64,000 bases of DNA, taken from contig JAYPEI010000002.1 in assembly GCA_038125665.1 (NCBI GenBank), positions 124,001 to 188,000 on the forward strand, written 5' to 3'. The DNA is from CAILUG01 sp038125665. Lineage in GTDB: Bacteria > Pseudomonadota > Gammaproteobacteria > Pseudomonadales > Pseudohongiellaceae. The notes beneath the pieces are model-generated. The model saw nothing but the letters and a program-made list of their open reading frames with translations. It had not been told where the DNA came from and did not search any database. Positions 1 through 9,158 of the stretch are shown here, piece after piece. Within the stretch, counting starts at the first letter, position 1, and every line of letters starts with the position of its first letter. Made by a program: the position numbers and the translations under genes.

Positions 1-108
1 TATACGTGCTAATAAGGTTTCTTGTGTGGTGTGCGTAAGTTCTTCCGCTGCGCTTGTTGACAAGCTGACGCTCAAAGCGAATAGTGTTATAAAAATCTGC
101 TGCTTCAT
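1..108 (-). CDS. N-terminal fragment of a secreted protein, cut by window edge
   Basis: An open frame on the minus strand begins with ATG at 108-106 and runs off the window after 36 codons. The visible residues form a typical Sec signal peptide: MKQQ, then a hydrophobic core IFITLFALSVSLS, then a probable cleavage after STSAA. The mature start is EELTHTTQETLLARI. The spacing 'leader then TQETLLARI' resembles periplasmic rhodanese-domain proteins, but the diagnostic part lies outside the window, so function is left open. It is divergent from the DUF3604 gene, with 95 bp between the two starts. Confidence 0.55.
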   Translation of the reverse strand, partial: MKQQIFITLFALSVSLSTSAAEELTHTTQETLLARI

Positions 109-203
109 TATTGAGGTTAGCATTCTGGGCCTTCTTGCTATGGTTACTTTGTACAAGCATACCATGAATAAATTACTCTAAGCATATCAGCGAGGAAAAG
201 AGT

Positions 204-2012
204 TTGAAGTTTCACTTTGTTAGTTTTTTATTTTCTTTTTTCATCATTGCCAGTAGTTTACTGCAAGCTCAAGAAACAAGCCTCTTTTGGGGAGACACTC
301 ATTTACATACAGCCAATTCTACCGATGCCTATGATCGAGGTTTAAGTGTAGATATAGAAACAGCTTACCGATACGCACGGGGCTTGCCAGTTATTCAACC
401 AGCTACCGGGCAGCGAATTAAAATTGATAGACCACTAGATTTTTTGGTGGTTGCTGACCATGCTGAATTTATGGGCCTATCGTCTAGCTTGGCGGCGGCT
501 GATGAGAAGATTCTTGCTACCCAGGCAGGTCAACGGCTAAAAGGTCTTTTTGATGAAAATACTGATGCTGTGTGGGCAGCGCAGATTGATATTTCACTGA
601 CGGGAGGTAATAAGGACATGCTACGGGACTTGAATGTCCCAGCGTTAATTCAAGATGTTTGGGAAAAACAGATTGCAGCAGCAGAAGCAAATAATATCCC
701 AGGGGAATTTACTGCCCTGATTGGGTTTGAGTGGTCCTCAACAGCAAATGATACTAATCAACACCGTGTAGTATTTACTGCAGATGATGGCGAAATTGCT
801 GTCAAGTTTCGCCCTTACTCTTCCTATGATAGTGAAAATCCAAAAGACTTATGGAATTGGCTCCAGTCAACTGAAAGGGGCACTGGGGCAAGGTTGCTGG
901 CAATTCCCCACAACTCTAATCTCTCCAAAGGTATGATGTTTAGCAACACAGATGCTCATGGTAACGCAATGTCAATATCAGAGGCGCAGATGCGTCAGCG
1001 ATGGGAGCCGGTAATTGAAGTGACACAATACAAGGGCACTTCGGAGACCTCACCGGCGCTATCACCAAATGATGAATTTGCTGCCTTTGAATTACGTGAG
1101 TATCTTTTCGGTGGTAATAAAGCAGTTCCTTACCCGGGCTCTTTTGCGCGTACAGCATTGATGCGGGGGTTACAGCTTCACTCGGTCCTTGGTATAAATC
1201 CCTACCAGTTTGGGATGATAGGTTCGAGTGATTCCCACACAGGCCTAGTGAGTGTCAATGAGAATAACTTTATGGGTAAATCTGCTCTAGATACTTTACC
1301 CAACCAGCGCCCAGCTCAAAAGTTAGGTCTCATGTCTGCTTGGGAAGTCTCTGCATCGGGATTAGCTGGTGTTTGGGCGCGAAATAATTCGCGAGAAGAG
1401 ATCTTTAATTCTTTCATGCGTCGCGAAGTTTTTGCTACCTCAGGGCCTCGTATCGCTCTAAGATTTTTTGCCGGATTTGACTTCAACACCACTAGTTTGA
1501 GCAGCTCACAAGATATCGCGCAAGAAGGCTATGCCAAAGGGATTCCTATGGGGGGTGAACTTATAGCACTAGAAAAAGATAAAGTGCCAATTTTTTTGCT
1601 TGAAGCCTTAGCTGATCCCTTAAGTGCAAGTTTGGATAGACTTCAGATCATCAAGGGATGGCAAGATAGTGCTGGTGAGGTCTATGAAAAAATCTATGAA
1701 GTGAGTTGGTCTGGATCGCGAACACTAGATCATAATGGTAAGCTTCCAGCTATCATAAACACTGTCGATGTGAGGACAGCTTCCTACGATAGCAGTACGG
1801 GGGCAACTAGATTGATTGCATACTGGCAGGATCCCGACTTTGATCCTTCGCTAAAAGCATTTTACTATGTAAGAGCTTTGGAAATTCCAACCCCGAGACA
1901 TCACGTTTATGATGCGTTAGCACTGGGCTTAGACCCATTGATTGAAAATCCTACAAAACCTACTTGGATTCAGGAAAGGGCTTGGTCTTCACCAATTTGG
2001 TACAATCCATAG
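204..2012 (+). CDS. Secreted DUF3604 family protein
   Basis: A 602-residue protein with an N-terminal signal peptide (hydrophobic residues about 4-20, cleavage near LQAQ). Right after it comes WGDTHLHTANSTDAY, a metal-binding-like D-x-H-x-H motif. Further histidine/aspartate motifs follow, VVADHAEF near residue 84 and GSSDSHTG in the second half, as in the DUF3604 family, which looks related to PHP-type metallo-hydrolases. The biochemical role of the family is not established. The start is TTG at 204, chosen because GAGGAA sits six bases upstream and the leader peptide then begins properly. The protein is probably periplasmic. It appears to be monocistronic, with 227 bp before glyA. Confidence 0.8.
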   Translation: MKFHFVSFLFSFFIIASSLLQAQETSLFWGDTHLHTANSTDAYDRGLSVDIETAYRYARGLPVIQPATGQRIKIDRPLDFLVVADHAEFMGLSSSLAAADEKILATQAGQRLKGLFDENTDAVWAAQIDISLTGGNKDMLRDLNVPALIQDVWEKQIAAAEANNIPGEFTALIGFEWSSTANDTNQHRVVFTADDGEIAVKFRPYSSYDSENPKDLWNWLQSTERGTGARLLAIPHNSNLSKGMMFSNTDAHGNAMSISEAQMRQRWEPVIEVTQYKGTSETSPALSPNDEFAAFELREYLFGGNKAVPYPGSFARTALMRGLQLHSVLGINPYQFGMIGSSDSHTGLVSVNENNFMGKSALDTLPNQRPAQKLGLMSAWEVSASGLAGVWARNNSREEIFNSFMRREVFATSGPRIALRFFAGFDFNTTSLSSSQDIAQEGYAKGIPMGGELIALEKDKVPIFLLEALADPLSASLDRLQIIKGWQDSAGEVYEKIYEVSWSGSRTLDHNGKLPAIINTVDVRTASYDSSTGATRLIAYWQDPDFDPSLKAFYYVRALEIPTPRHHVYDALALGLDPLIENPTKPTWIQERAWSSPIWYNP

Positions 2013-2239
2013 GCCAATTTGATAATCATTTTATGCCCTTACAGTGCTGTCCAGAGTTTTCCAGCAAAGGAGGCTCTGTCGATTCTTAAGATTTTATTCC
2101 GCGACGCTACTGAAAGTTATTGAGTCTCCTGAGTCTCTGGGCAGAATATAATAAACAGTGCGGATTCTGCTCCTCTAATGGTGGTAGAATGTCCCAGCAA
2201 TACATGTTTGCTTACTTAAGGAGTGCTAGAAGAACAACC

Positions 2240-3499
2240 ATGTCACTAAATAAAAACTTGACTATCGAAGACTTTGATCCAGAACTCGCCAGAGTGATTC
2301 AGCTAGAGGCTCAGCGTCAAGAAGAGCACATTGAATTGATTGCTTCTGAAAATTACACCAGTCCACGTGTGATGCAGGCTCAGGGCTCTGTTCTTACTAA
2401 TAAATATGCAGAGGGATATCCGGGCAAGCGCTACTATGGTGGCTGTGAGTATGTGGATCAAGCAGAGGAATTGGCCATAAAAAGAGCAAAAAAACTTTTC
2501 AATTGTGGCTATGCCAACGTTCAGCCACATTCTGGCTCGCAAGCTAATACAGCTGTTTACTCTGCATTATTAAAGCCAGGTGATACTCTTCTTGGTATGA
2601 GTCTTGCCCATGGTGGGCACCTTACACATGGCGCTGCTGTTTCTTTCTCGGGTCGTGTCTATCATGCTGTGCAGTACGGGTTGAATGTTGAGACAGGTGA
2701 AATCGACTATGAAGAGATGGAGCGTTTAGCACTTCAACATAAACCTAAACTTATTGTTGCAGGCTTTTCAGCTTACTCGCGAATCATAGATTTTGCTCGT
2801 GTGCGAGCTGTAGCGGATAAAGTAGGGGCTTGGGTCCTTGTGGATATGGCTCATATCGCAGGGCTTGTGGCAGCAGGGGTTTATCCAAATCCATTCCCTC
2901 ATGCTCATGTGGTGACATCGACCACCCATAAAACCCTATGCGGTCCTCGTGGTGGTATTATTTTGGCGCAAGGGGATGACGAAGAACTTTGTAAGAAACT
3001 GAACTTTGGTGTTTTTCCAGAAAATCAGGGTGGCCCTTTGATGCATATTATTGCCGCCAAGGCAGTTTGTTTTCTTGAAGCAATGAGCCCTGAGTTTGTC
3101 AGATACCAACATGAAGTCGTAGCTAATGCTCGTGTGATGGTTCGAGAGTTTCAAGCGCGTGGCTTTGACATAGTGAGCGGTGGCACTGATGACCACTTAT
3201 TCCTATTAAGCCTTGTAGGTCGAGAAATTACAGGTAAAGAGGCTGATGCTGCACTGGGTAGAGCCAATATTACGGTGAATAAAAATGCAGTTCCTAATGA
3301 TTCTCGTCCACCTTTTGTTACTAGTGGTATTCGTATAGGTACGCCAGCAGGAACTCGTCGAGGATTTGGCCAAGCAGAATTTGCTGAGCTAACACATTGG
3401 ATTTGTGATGTACTTGAGAATGCTTCAGATGAAACCGTGATAAAGAATGTGAAAGAAAAAGTAGAGGCGCTCTGTAAGCGTTTCCCAGTTTATAGCTAA
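2240..3499 (+). CDS. glyA: Serine hydroxymethyltransferase
   Basis: GlyA converts serine plus tetrahydrofolate to glycine plus 5,10-methylene-THF, using PLP. The 419-residue product matches the usual length. IELIASENYTSP lies near the start and the PLP-lysine motif STTHKTL places the Schiff-base lysine near residue 231. The frame stays open 40 codons further upstream to a TTG, but ATG at 2240 starts the family-typical MSLNKNLTIEDFDPEL, so it is preferred. A TATAAT hexamer lies at 2147-2152, without a well-spaced -35. nrdR starts 22 bp downstream, an arrangement common in Gammaproteobacteria. Cytosolic. Confidence 0.97.
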   Translation: MSLNKNLTIEDFDPELARVIQLEAQRQEEHIELIASENYTSPRVMQAQGSVLTNKYAEGYPGKRYYGGCEYVDQAEELAIKRAKKLFNCGYANVQPHSGSQANTAVYSALLKPGDTLLGMSLAHGGHLTHGAAVSFSGRVYHAVQYGLNVETGEIDYEEMERLALQHKPKLIVAGFSAYSRIIDFARVRAVADKVGAWVLVDMAHIAGLVAAGVYPNPFPHAHVVTSTTHKTLCGPRGGIILAQGDDEELCKKLNFGVFPENQGGPLMHIIAAKAVCFLEAMSPEFVRYQHEVVANARVMVREFQARGFDIVSGGTDDHLFLLSLVGREITGKEADAALGRANITVNKNAVPNDSRPPFVTSGIRIGTPAGTRRGFGQAEFAELTHWICDVLENASDETVIKNVKEKVEALCKRFPVYS

Positions 3500-3521
3500 A
3501 TGAGAGATCCTTGGCCTACTT

Positions 3522-3998
3522 ATGTATTGCCCATTTTGTAATGCTGTAGATACAAAAGTGATTGACTCGCGACTTGTTGCAGAAGGTCGCCAAGTACGCC
3601 GTCGCCGTGAATGTCTAAGTTGCAATGAGCGCTTTACTACTTTTGAGGGTGCTGAGCTGGTTATGCCTAGGCTGGTCAAACAAAATGGTGAACGAGAACC
3701 CTTTAATGAAGAAAAGTTGCGCAGGGGTATGCTAAAAGCGCTTGAAAAGCGTCCTGTCTCTGTTGAAGACATTGAAGAAGGCATTTTGCATATCTGTAAC
3801 AAGTTAAGGGCAAGCGGCGAGAGGGAGGTGCCCAGCGGAATGGTAGGGGAGCTTGTGATGCAGGAGCTACGCCGCTTGGACGAAGTAGCTTATGTGCGCT
3901 TTGCATCGGTCTATCGTAGCTTCAAAGATCTCAATGAATTTCGACAAGAAATTGATCGCTTATCTAAGGAAAATCCCAAAAATTTTAAAGATCAATAA
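3522..3998 (+). CDS. nrdR: Transcriptional repressor NrdR
   Basis: NrdR represses ribonucleotide reductase genes in response to bound ATP/dATP. The 158-residue protein has the N-terminal zinc ribbon with Cys3, Cys6, Cys31 and Cys34, followed by the basic stretch RQVRRRRE and then an ATP-cone domain beginning VMPRLVKQNGEREPF. Length and motifs are standard. It lies between glyA and ribD, the classic gammaproteobacterial position at the head of the riboflavin/nusB run. I did not find NrdR boxes in this window, and no ribonucleotide reductase gene is present, so its targets are elsewhere. Confidence 0.97.
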   Translation: MYCPFCNAVDTKVIDSRLVAEGRQVRRRRECLSCNERFTTFEGAELVMPRLVKQNGEREPFNEEKLRRGMLKALEKRPVSVEDIEEGILHICNKLRASGEREVPSGMVGELVMQELRRLDEVAYVRFASVYRSFKDLNEFRQEIDRLSKENPKNFKDQ

Positions 3999-4054
3999 GA
4001 TAATGACTTCGGCAGCTAAGTAACTAGTTGTTGTAAGATCTAGAATATATCCTT

Positions 4055-5131
4055 ATGTCAAATTGGTACACCGCAGCTCAAAGTGCTCGTGATTTCATGC
4101 TGAGAGCTTTACAACTGGCAGAGCTAGGCCGCTGGACGGCTCGTCCTAATCCAGTGGTGGGGTGTGTCCTTACTAAAGGAAATGTGATTGTTGGAGAGGG
4201 TTGGCATCAACGCGTTGGCGAATCACATGCAGAGATAGTCGCTTTAGAACAAGCCGGTAAAAATGCAAAGGGAGCTACAGCGTATGTTACCTTGGAACCC
4301 TGTGCTCACAAGGGACGCACTGGCCCGTGCACAGAGGCGCTGATAGAGGCTGGTGTCAAAGAAGTTATCGCTGCCATTGAAGACCCTAATCCGGTGGTGT
4401 CAGGTAAGGGGTTAGTCAGGTTGCAAGCTGCTGGTATAAAAGTTACCACTGGCCTTTGCTACGAAGAAGCTTTAATGGCTAATGCAGGTTACTGTAAAAG
4501 GATGTCTAAGCAGTTACCATTTGTGAGAGTGAAACTGGCCTCTTCAATAGATGGGCGCACGGCTCTACGTTCTGGAGAGAGTCAATGGATTACGGGTCCA
4601 GTCGCTAGAAATGATGTCCACTACTGGCGAGCAAGCGCTGGGGTCATTCTCAGTTCAGCTAATACTGTGCTTTCAGATAATCCGCAACTTAATGTGCGTC
4701 TTTCAGAGTTTACCGGCGTACAGCCGCTCCGGGTCATTTTAGACAGTAAGCAACGGTTGGTTGCCTCAAATAAGTTAAAGCTGTTTTCTAGTCCTCCTTC
4801 GCCGAAAATAATTACTTATGCCGATTTCCCAGGTAAGGAGGGGCATATTGATTTGAGGGCACTGCTTACCAATCTGGCAACTGATTATCATTGTAATGAT
4901 GTCTTCGTTGAAGCGGGCCCTAATTTGGCTGGAGCACTGATAGAGGCAGGTCTGGTGGATGAATTACTGCTTTACATGGCACCTAAACTGATAGGAAATC
5001 ATGCCCGAGCTTTAATCGAGCTCCCTGAGCTATGCCGCCTGGAACAGGCGCCAAGGCTTAAACTTATAGATTCTCAAGTGCTTGAAGGTGATTTGCGTCT
5101 ACGCTACCAAATCTGCAGGGACATCGTTTGA
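4055..5131 (+). CDS. ribD: Bifunctional riboflavin deaminase/reductase RibD
   Basis: RibD performs the second and third steps of riboflavin synthesis: deamination of the pyrimidine from the GTP cyclohydrolase II product, then NADPH reduction of the ribosyl side chain. The 358-residue protein has the cytidine-deaminase zinc site His58-Ala-Glu60 with PC at 82-83 and TGPC ending at Cys92. After residue about 150 comes the reductase domain (VRVKLASSIDGRTA, then a Rossmann-type C-terminal half). Its TGA overlaps a TTG of the frame that continues into ribE, and a run of eight C lies just after the stop (5150-5157). Confidence 0.96.
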   Translation: MSNWYTAAQSARDFMLRALQLAELGRWTARPNPVVGCVLTKGNVIVGEGWHQRVGESHAEIVALEQAGKNAKGATAYVTLEPCAHKGRTGPCTEALIEAGVKEVIAAIEDPNPVVSGKGLVRLQAAGIKVTTGLCYEEALMANAGYCKRMSKQLPFVRVKLASSIDGRTALRSGESQWITGPVARNDVHYWRASAGVILSSANTVLSDNPQLNVRLSEFTGVQPLRVILDSKQRLVASNKLKLFSSPPSPKIITYADFPGKEGHIDLRALLTNLATDYHCNDVFVEAGPNLAGALIEAGLVDELLLYMAPKLIGNHARALIELPELCRLEQAPRLKLIDSQVLEGDLRLRYQICRDIV

Positions 5132-5190
5132 GAAAAGTTGTATTATCCACCCCCCCCACCACGCGAATACTGCCTAAGGTCGGAAGTTGG

Positions 5191-5811
5191 ATGTTTACAG
5201 GAATCATAACAACAACAGGCATCATTAGCCGCATTGAAATGGTTGGCGATAATCAGCTGACTACTGACTGGCGTCTGTGGATAACCAGTAAAGTATTTGA
5301 TTTTAGTGATGTACAAATTGGCGACTCCATAGCTGTGAGCGGAGTCTGTCTTACTGCTGTTGCTTTCGAGCCCAAAAGTTTTGCAGCAGATGTTTCCATT
5401 GAAACGCTAAACTGCACAACGCTCAGGAATTTAACTGAAGGCTCTCTAGTCAATTTGGAGAAGGCTCTGCAAGTCAATGATCGCTTTGGTGGTCATATAG
5501 TAAGTGGCCATGTCGATGGTGTTGGAGAACTACTAGAACGATTTCCTGAAGGACGCTCAGAACGTTTAACCTTCCGTGCGCCTTCATCATTGGCAAGGTA
5601 TGTGGCAGCTAAGGGATCCATTTGTATTGATGGAGTAAGCCTTACTGTGAATGAAGTCAGCGAGGAGACTTTCGGAGTGAACATTATTCCACACACTGCT
5701 GATCACACTACCTTACATGAATTCATGCCAGGCAGAGCGGTTAACCTGGAAGTGGATGTAGTTGCCCGTTATCTAGAACGACTACGACATTATGAACAGC
5801 ATCGCCAATAA
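5191..5811 (+). CDS. ribE: Riboflavin synthase alpha chain
   Basis: RibE dismutates two molecules of 6,7-dimethyl-8-ribityllumazine to riboflavin. The 206-residue protein starts with the hallmark MFTGII and has two tandem lumazine-binding repeats, marked by SVSGVCLTA-like (AVSGVCLTAV) and SICIDGVSLTVNEV segments. ATG 5191 is chosen because MFTGI is the invariant family N-terminus; the frame is open back to 5128, where it touches the ribD stop. It sits between ribD and ribBA in a continuous flavin operon. Confidence 0.96.
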   Translation: MFTGIITTTGIISRIEMVGDNQLTTDWRLWITSKVFDFSDVQIGDSIAVSGVCLTAVAFEPKSFAADVSIETLNCTTLRNLTEGSLVNLEKALQVNDRFGGHIVSGHVDGVGELLERFPEGRSERLTFRAPSSLARYVAAKGSICIDGVSLTVNEVSEETFGVNIIPHTADHTTLHEFMPGRAVNLEVDVVARYLERLRHYEQHRQ

Positions 5812-5856
5812 GATTAGCTACCAATAAATCAAGTTTGCCAACAGAGCTACAATCCT

Positions 5857-6984
5857 ATGAAACTCAATGGTATTGAAGAAATCCTTGAAGATATGCGTCA
5901 GGGTAAGATGGTTATCCTGATGGATGATGAGGATAGAGAAAACGAGGGTGATATCATCATTGCGGCGGACTGTATTAGACCAGAACATATTAATTTTATG
6001 GCGCGTTATGCCCGCGGTCTAATCTGTTTAACGATGACTCAGGCCCGCTGTGCAAAATTGAACTTGCCTTTGATGGTGCAGAATAATCAAACTCCGTTTG
6101 GTTGTAACTTTACCCTCTCAATTGAGGCTGCCACAGGTGTTACCACTGGGATTTCTGCTGCTGATCGCGCTCGAACCATCCAAGCAGCAGTTGCTCCTGA
6201 TGCTAAGCCAGGAGATATCATTACTCCGGGGCATATCTTTCCGGTGATGGCGAAAGATGGGGGAGTGTTGCGGCGTGCAGGACATACAGAAGCTGGTTGT
6301 GACTTAGCTAGACTCGCTGGATTTACTCCTTCCTCGGCTATTTGCGAAATAATGAATGAAGATGGCAGCATGGCCCGTCGCCCAGATCTAGAGAAATTTG
6401 CTCAAGAGCATAATCTGAAAATTGGGACAATCATGGATTTGATTCATTACCGGATGGCGACAGAGAAAACAGTAGAACGCTTGCGTGAATATGAATTACC
6501 CACAGAATTTGGTAACTTCAGCGTTTACTGCTACCGAGATGTATATAAAGAAGGTGTGCAGACGCATCTAGCCTTAGTACATGGAGACTTGAGTCTTCCT
6601 GATCCTGTTTTAGCAAGGGTTCTCATTACCGATACGGTTAGAGATCTTCTCGGAGTTGAAAACCCTGGTCGACCTAGCTGGTCATTACATAGGTCGTTGG
6701 CACGAATTGCGGAAGAGGGTCGTGGGGTTGTGGTAGTATTAGCTAACGACCAAGGCACGGGCGAAGTCATTGCAGAACTAGATCGATTAGAAAGCATAAA
6801 ATTTAGCGGAGAACAGACAGCCCCCCCTCAACGTTCTTACCTGACAGTAGGGACAGGTTCACAGATTTTGAGGGATCTAGGCGTTAGTCAGTTACGTTTG
6901 CTTTCCTACCCGACAAAATATGCCATTTCGGGCTTTGATCTAGAGGTTGTAGAGTTTATCTCACCTCCAGACATAGATAACTAG
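5857..6984 (+). CDS. ribBA: DHBP synthase with degenerate GTP cyclohydrolase II domain (RibBA type)
   Basis: The N-terminal ~200 residues are 3,4-dihydroxy-2-butanone-4-phosphate synthase, which makes the four-carbon donor for the lumazine. The acidic/metal motif DDEDRENEGD is at 23-32 and GHTEAGCDLARL near 150. The C-terminal ~170 residues resemble GTP cyclohydrolase II in fold-level pattern (GQ/GTGEV, LRLLSYPTKY), but the zinc-binding Cys-x-Cys segment normally following RVHSECLTGD is absent: the equivalent region reads RVLITDTVRDLLGV. That domain is therefore probably not a cyclohydrolase, as in other gammaproteobacterial RibBA-like proteins that coexist with a separate RibA. 45 bp after ribE; the ribH start is 99 bp downstream. 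Confidence 0.93.
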   Translation: MKLNGIEEILEDMRQGKMVILMDDEDRENEGDIIIAADCIRPEHINFMARYARGLICLTMTQARCAKLNLPLMVQNNQTPFGCNFTLSIEAATGVTTGISAADRARTIQAAVAPDAKPGDIITPGHIFPVMAKDGGVLRRAGHTEAGCDLARLAGFTPSSAICEIMNEDGSMARRPDLEKFAQEHNLKIGTIMDLIHYRMATEKTVERLREYELPTEFGNFSVYCYRDVYKEGVQTHLALVHGDLSLPDPVLARVLITDTVRDLLGVENPGRPSWSLHRSLARIAEEGRGVVVVLANDQGTGEVIAELDRLESIKFSGEQTAPPQRSYLTVGTGSQILRDLGVSQLRLLSYPTKYAISGFDLEVVEFISPPDIDN

Positions 6985-7083
6985 GGAAGCTAGTTGTTAC
7001 AGCATCGCTCATGAAGCAACATTTTTAGCATCATCAGCGAGTGAATAAGGTCGTAATCAAATTGTAGCGATAAGAGAATTACC

Positions 7084-7560
7084 ATGAGCCAATATAAAAT
7101 CATCGAAGGTGACTTTAATCCAGGCAATGCACGCTTTGTTATTGTATCGGCCCGTTTTAACGGCTTTATTGTTGAGTCACTGGAATCAAGTGCTATTGAT
7201 ACTTTGCAGCGCCATGGTGTAAATGCCAAGCAAATTACTGTGGTCAAAGTTCCTGGGGCCTATGAATTACCTCTGGTCTGTAAAAAATTGGCAAAGTCTG
7301 GCAACTATGAAGCCGTAATCGCGCTCGGCGCTGTGATTCGTGGTAGCACAGCACATTTCGATTTTGTTGCTGGAGAAGCCGCTGGCGGTCTTGGTCAAGT
7401 TGCACTGTCTGAGGAATTACCGGTAATCTTTGGGGTGCTGACTACTGAAACTATAGAACAGGCTATAGAAAGGGCTGGCACCAAAGCGGGTAACAAAGGT
7501 GCGGAAGCAGCGCTAACTGCAATAGAGCTGTGTAGTCTATTACGAAAGATTAGCAGTTAG
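7084..7560 (+). CDS. ribH: 6,7-dimethyl-8-ribityllumazine synthase
   Basis: RibH condenses the butanone phosphate made by RibBA with the pyrimidine made by RibD to give the lumazine that RibE uses. The 158-residue protein has the substrate-binding ARFNGFIVESL segment near residue 25, VPGAYELP near residue 57 and the catalytic-loop region GAVIRGSTAHFDFVAGEAAGG around 85-105, containing the conserved histidine. Members form 60-mer or pentameric shells. ATG 7084 follows the AGAGAATTACC leader. nusB starts 40 bp downstream. Confidence 0.97.
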   Translation: MSQYKIIEGDFNPGNARFVIVSARFNGFIVESLESSAIDTLQRHGVNAKQITVVKVPGAYELPLVCKKLAKSGNYEAVIALGAVIRGSTAHFDFVAGEAAGGLGQVALSEELPVIFGVLTTETIEQAIERAGTKAGNKGAEAALTAIELCSLLRKISS

Positions 7561-7599
7561 TGTCCAATCAATTCCCAAGTAGTTTAAGAAAGGTATCAC

Positions 7600-8097
7600 A
7601 TGTCAGCTCCCTCGGGGACAGCACAAAACTCAAGAACAAATTTGGGTGCCTCTGAGGGTGGAATAACCATTGCACAACGAAAGCGAGCGCGTGATTTGCT
7701 CGTTCAGGCTATGTACCAATGGGCATTGACAGGGACGCAAGTCGTTCAAATTGAAGCTGAGTTCCGTGCAGACAACAGCGGCAAAAAAATTGAATGGGAA
7801 TTTTTCAATCAAGCTATTACGACTATCACCGACCGAGTGCTAGAAATGGATGGTTTTTTTCTGCCGCATCTGGATCGTGATCCTTCCCAGCTTACTCCCA
7901 TTGAAATTGGCTTGTTAAGACTTGGCGTGTGGGAGTTAAAAGAGCGCATTGAGACTCCCTACCGTGTCGTTATAAACGAATACGTCGAGCTAGCGAAGAA
8001 ATTTGGGGCTACCGATAGCCATAAGTTTGTCAATGGAATTCTGGATAAGGCGGCAAAAGTACTCCGCCAGACTGAAGTGAATGCTAAGCGAAGCTGA
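7600..8097 (+). CDS. nusB: Transcription antitermination factor NusB
   Basis: NusB binds boxA RNA with NusE (S10) to antiterminate rRNA transcription. The 165-residue protein shows the family pattern: RKRARDLLVQAMYQW near residue 27, IEIGLLRLGVWEL near 107 and the C-terminal VINEYVELAKKFGATDSHKFVNGILDKAA. A roughly 25-residue low-complexity N-terminus (SAPSGTAQNSRTN) precedes the fold. AAGAAAGG lies upstream of ATG 7600. Its 3' end overlaps thiL by 17 bp, suggesting coupled translation. Confidence 0.96.
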   Translation: MSAPSGTAQNSRTNLGASEGGITIAQRKRARDLLVQAMYQWALTGTQVVQIEAEFRADNSGKKIEWEFFNQAITTITDRVLEMDGFFLPHLDRDPSQLTPIEIGLLRLGVWELKERIETPYRVVINEYVELAKKFGATDSHKFVNGILDKAAKVLRQTEVNAKRS

Positions 8098-9139
8098 ACT
8101 CATCTCACGTTATTTTAAACTCCCTTCCCTGGAGCGTACTCAAACTAGCAAGACAAATGTAGATATCGCCCTGGGTATTGGTGATGATTGCGCCATATTG
8201 CAGATCCCTAATGATATGCAGCTAGTCTGTAGTATGGATGTACTGATTGCTGGTCGACACTTTTTTGAGGATAGTCCAGCAGATTTATGTGCGTGGCGGG
8301 CCTTGGCGGTTAATCTGAGTGACCTAGCTGCGATGGGTGCGACTCCTCACAGTTTTACTTTAGGTCTCACATTACCTGCGGTTTCTGAAGAGTGGTTATC
8401 GGCATTTAGTAAAGGTTTGCAGGAGGCTGTCGAATATTACGAATGTCCACTGGTTGGGGGTAATCTGGCTCGTGGACCCTTGCAGATAGCTATTCAAGTA
8501 AATGGCCTCGTACCTGCAGGTAAAGCTTTACTTCGCTCTAAAGCGCAGCCTGGCGATTATGTCTACGTCAGTGGTGAACCTGGTTTAGCTGCATTAGCTT
8601 TGCAACAATACAAAGCAGGCCATGAGCCCTCTCTACGTTGTCAGCGGGCCTATTACAAACCTGAAGCCCGCCTAACTTTAGGAGCATTTTTGTTGCAATC
8701 AGGATTAGTAAGTTCAGCCATAGATATCTCTGATGGCTTGCTACTAGATCTACAACGTTTAGCTCAAGCAAGTAGCGTACAGATTGAAATTGATATAGTA
8801 AAGTTACCCTTGAGTAGAGAATTCGAGAGTAAATTATCAGTATCTCAAGCGAGAACTTTGGTTCTAACGGGTGGAGATGACTATGAGTTGCTATTCACAA
8901 GCAAAGAAATTTTGGATGATGATGAAAAAAAGAAGGCTGAAACATTTAAAATAGAGGGTACACCAGTATATCGTATTGGTAGATGTTTGCCTTTGGAGTT
9001 AAAAAATTCATCCCAGCTAAAGCATAATCAACGCAAAGTCTTGATGCCTAATATTCAGCTCATCAATGCTGAATTACTCCCGCCTAACATACAAAATGGC
9101 GTTCACTTCGGATTTGAGCATTTTCAATCTCAAGACTAA
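8081..9139 (+). CDS. thiL: Thiamine-monophosphate kinase
   Basis: ThiL phosphorylates thiamine monophosphate to the active cofactor thiamine diphosphate. The 352-residue protein belongs to the PurM/ThiL fold. GIGDDCAIL near residue 30 and SMDVLIAGRHF near 50 bind ATP/Mg, and a second acidic motif AIDISDGLLLDL lies near 215. A slightly charged, Lys-rich loop (DDDEKKKAE) appears near residue 288. ATG 8081 lies inside the last codons of nusB (17 bp overlap). Gene order nusB-thiL-pgpA is standard for the class. Confidence 0.96.
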   Translation: MLSEAELISRYFKLPSLERTQTSKTNVDIALGIGDDCAILQIPNDMQLVCSMDVLIAGRHFFEDSPADLCAWRALAVNLSDLAAMGATPHSFTLGLTLPAVSEEWLSAFSKGLQEAVEYYECPLVGGNLARGPLQIAIQVNGLVPAGKALLRSKAQPGDYVYVSGEPGLAALALQQYKAGHEPSLRCQRAYYKPEARLTLGAFLLQSGLVSSAIDISDGLLLDLQRLAQASSVQIEIDIVKLPLSREFESKLSVSQARTLVLTGGDDYELLFTSKEILDDDEKKKAETFKIEGTPVYRIGRCLPLELKNSSQLKHNQRKVLMPNIQLINAELLPPNIQNGVHFGFEHFQSQD

Positions 9140-9158
9140 GATATATTGGAATTACACT

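Noticed and set aside
2030..2110. CAGAG...CTCTG inverted repeat before glyA as a riboswitch or terminator
   Set aside because: Five-base arms with a long loop and no T run; no match to glycine or THF riboswitch features.
5812..5856. FMN riboswitch before ribBA
   Set aside because: The gap is 45 bp, too short for the aptamer, and no RFN conserved elements are visible before ribD either.
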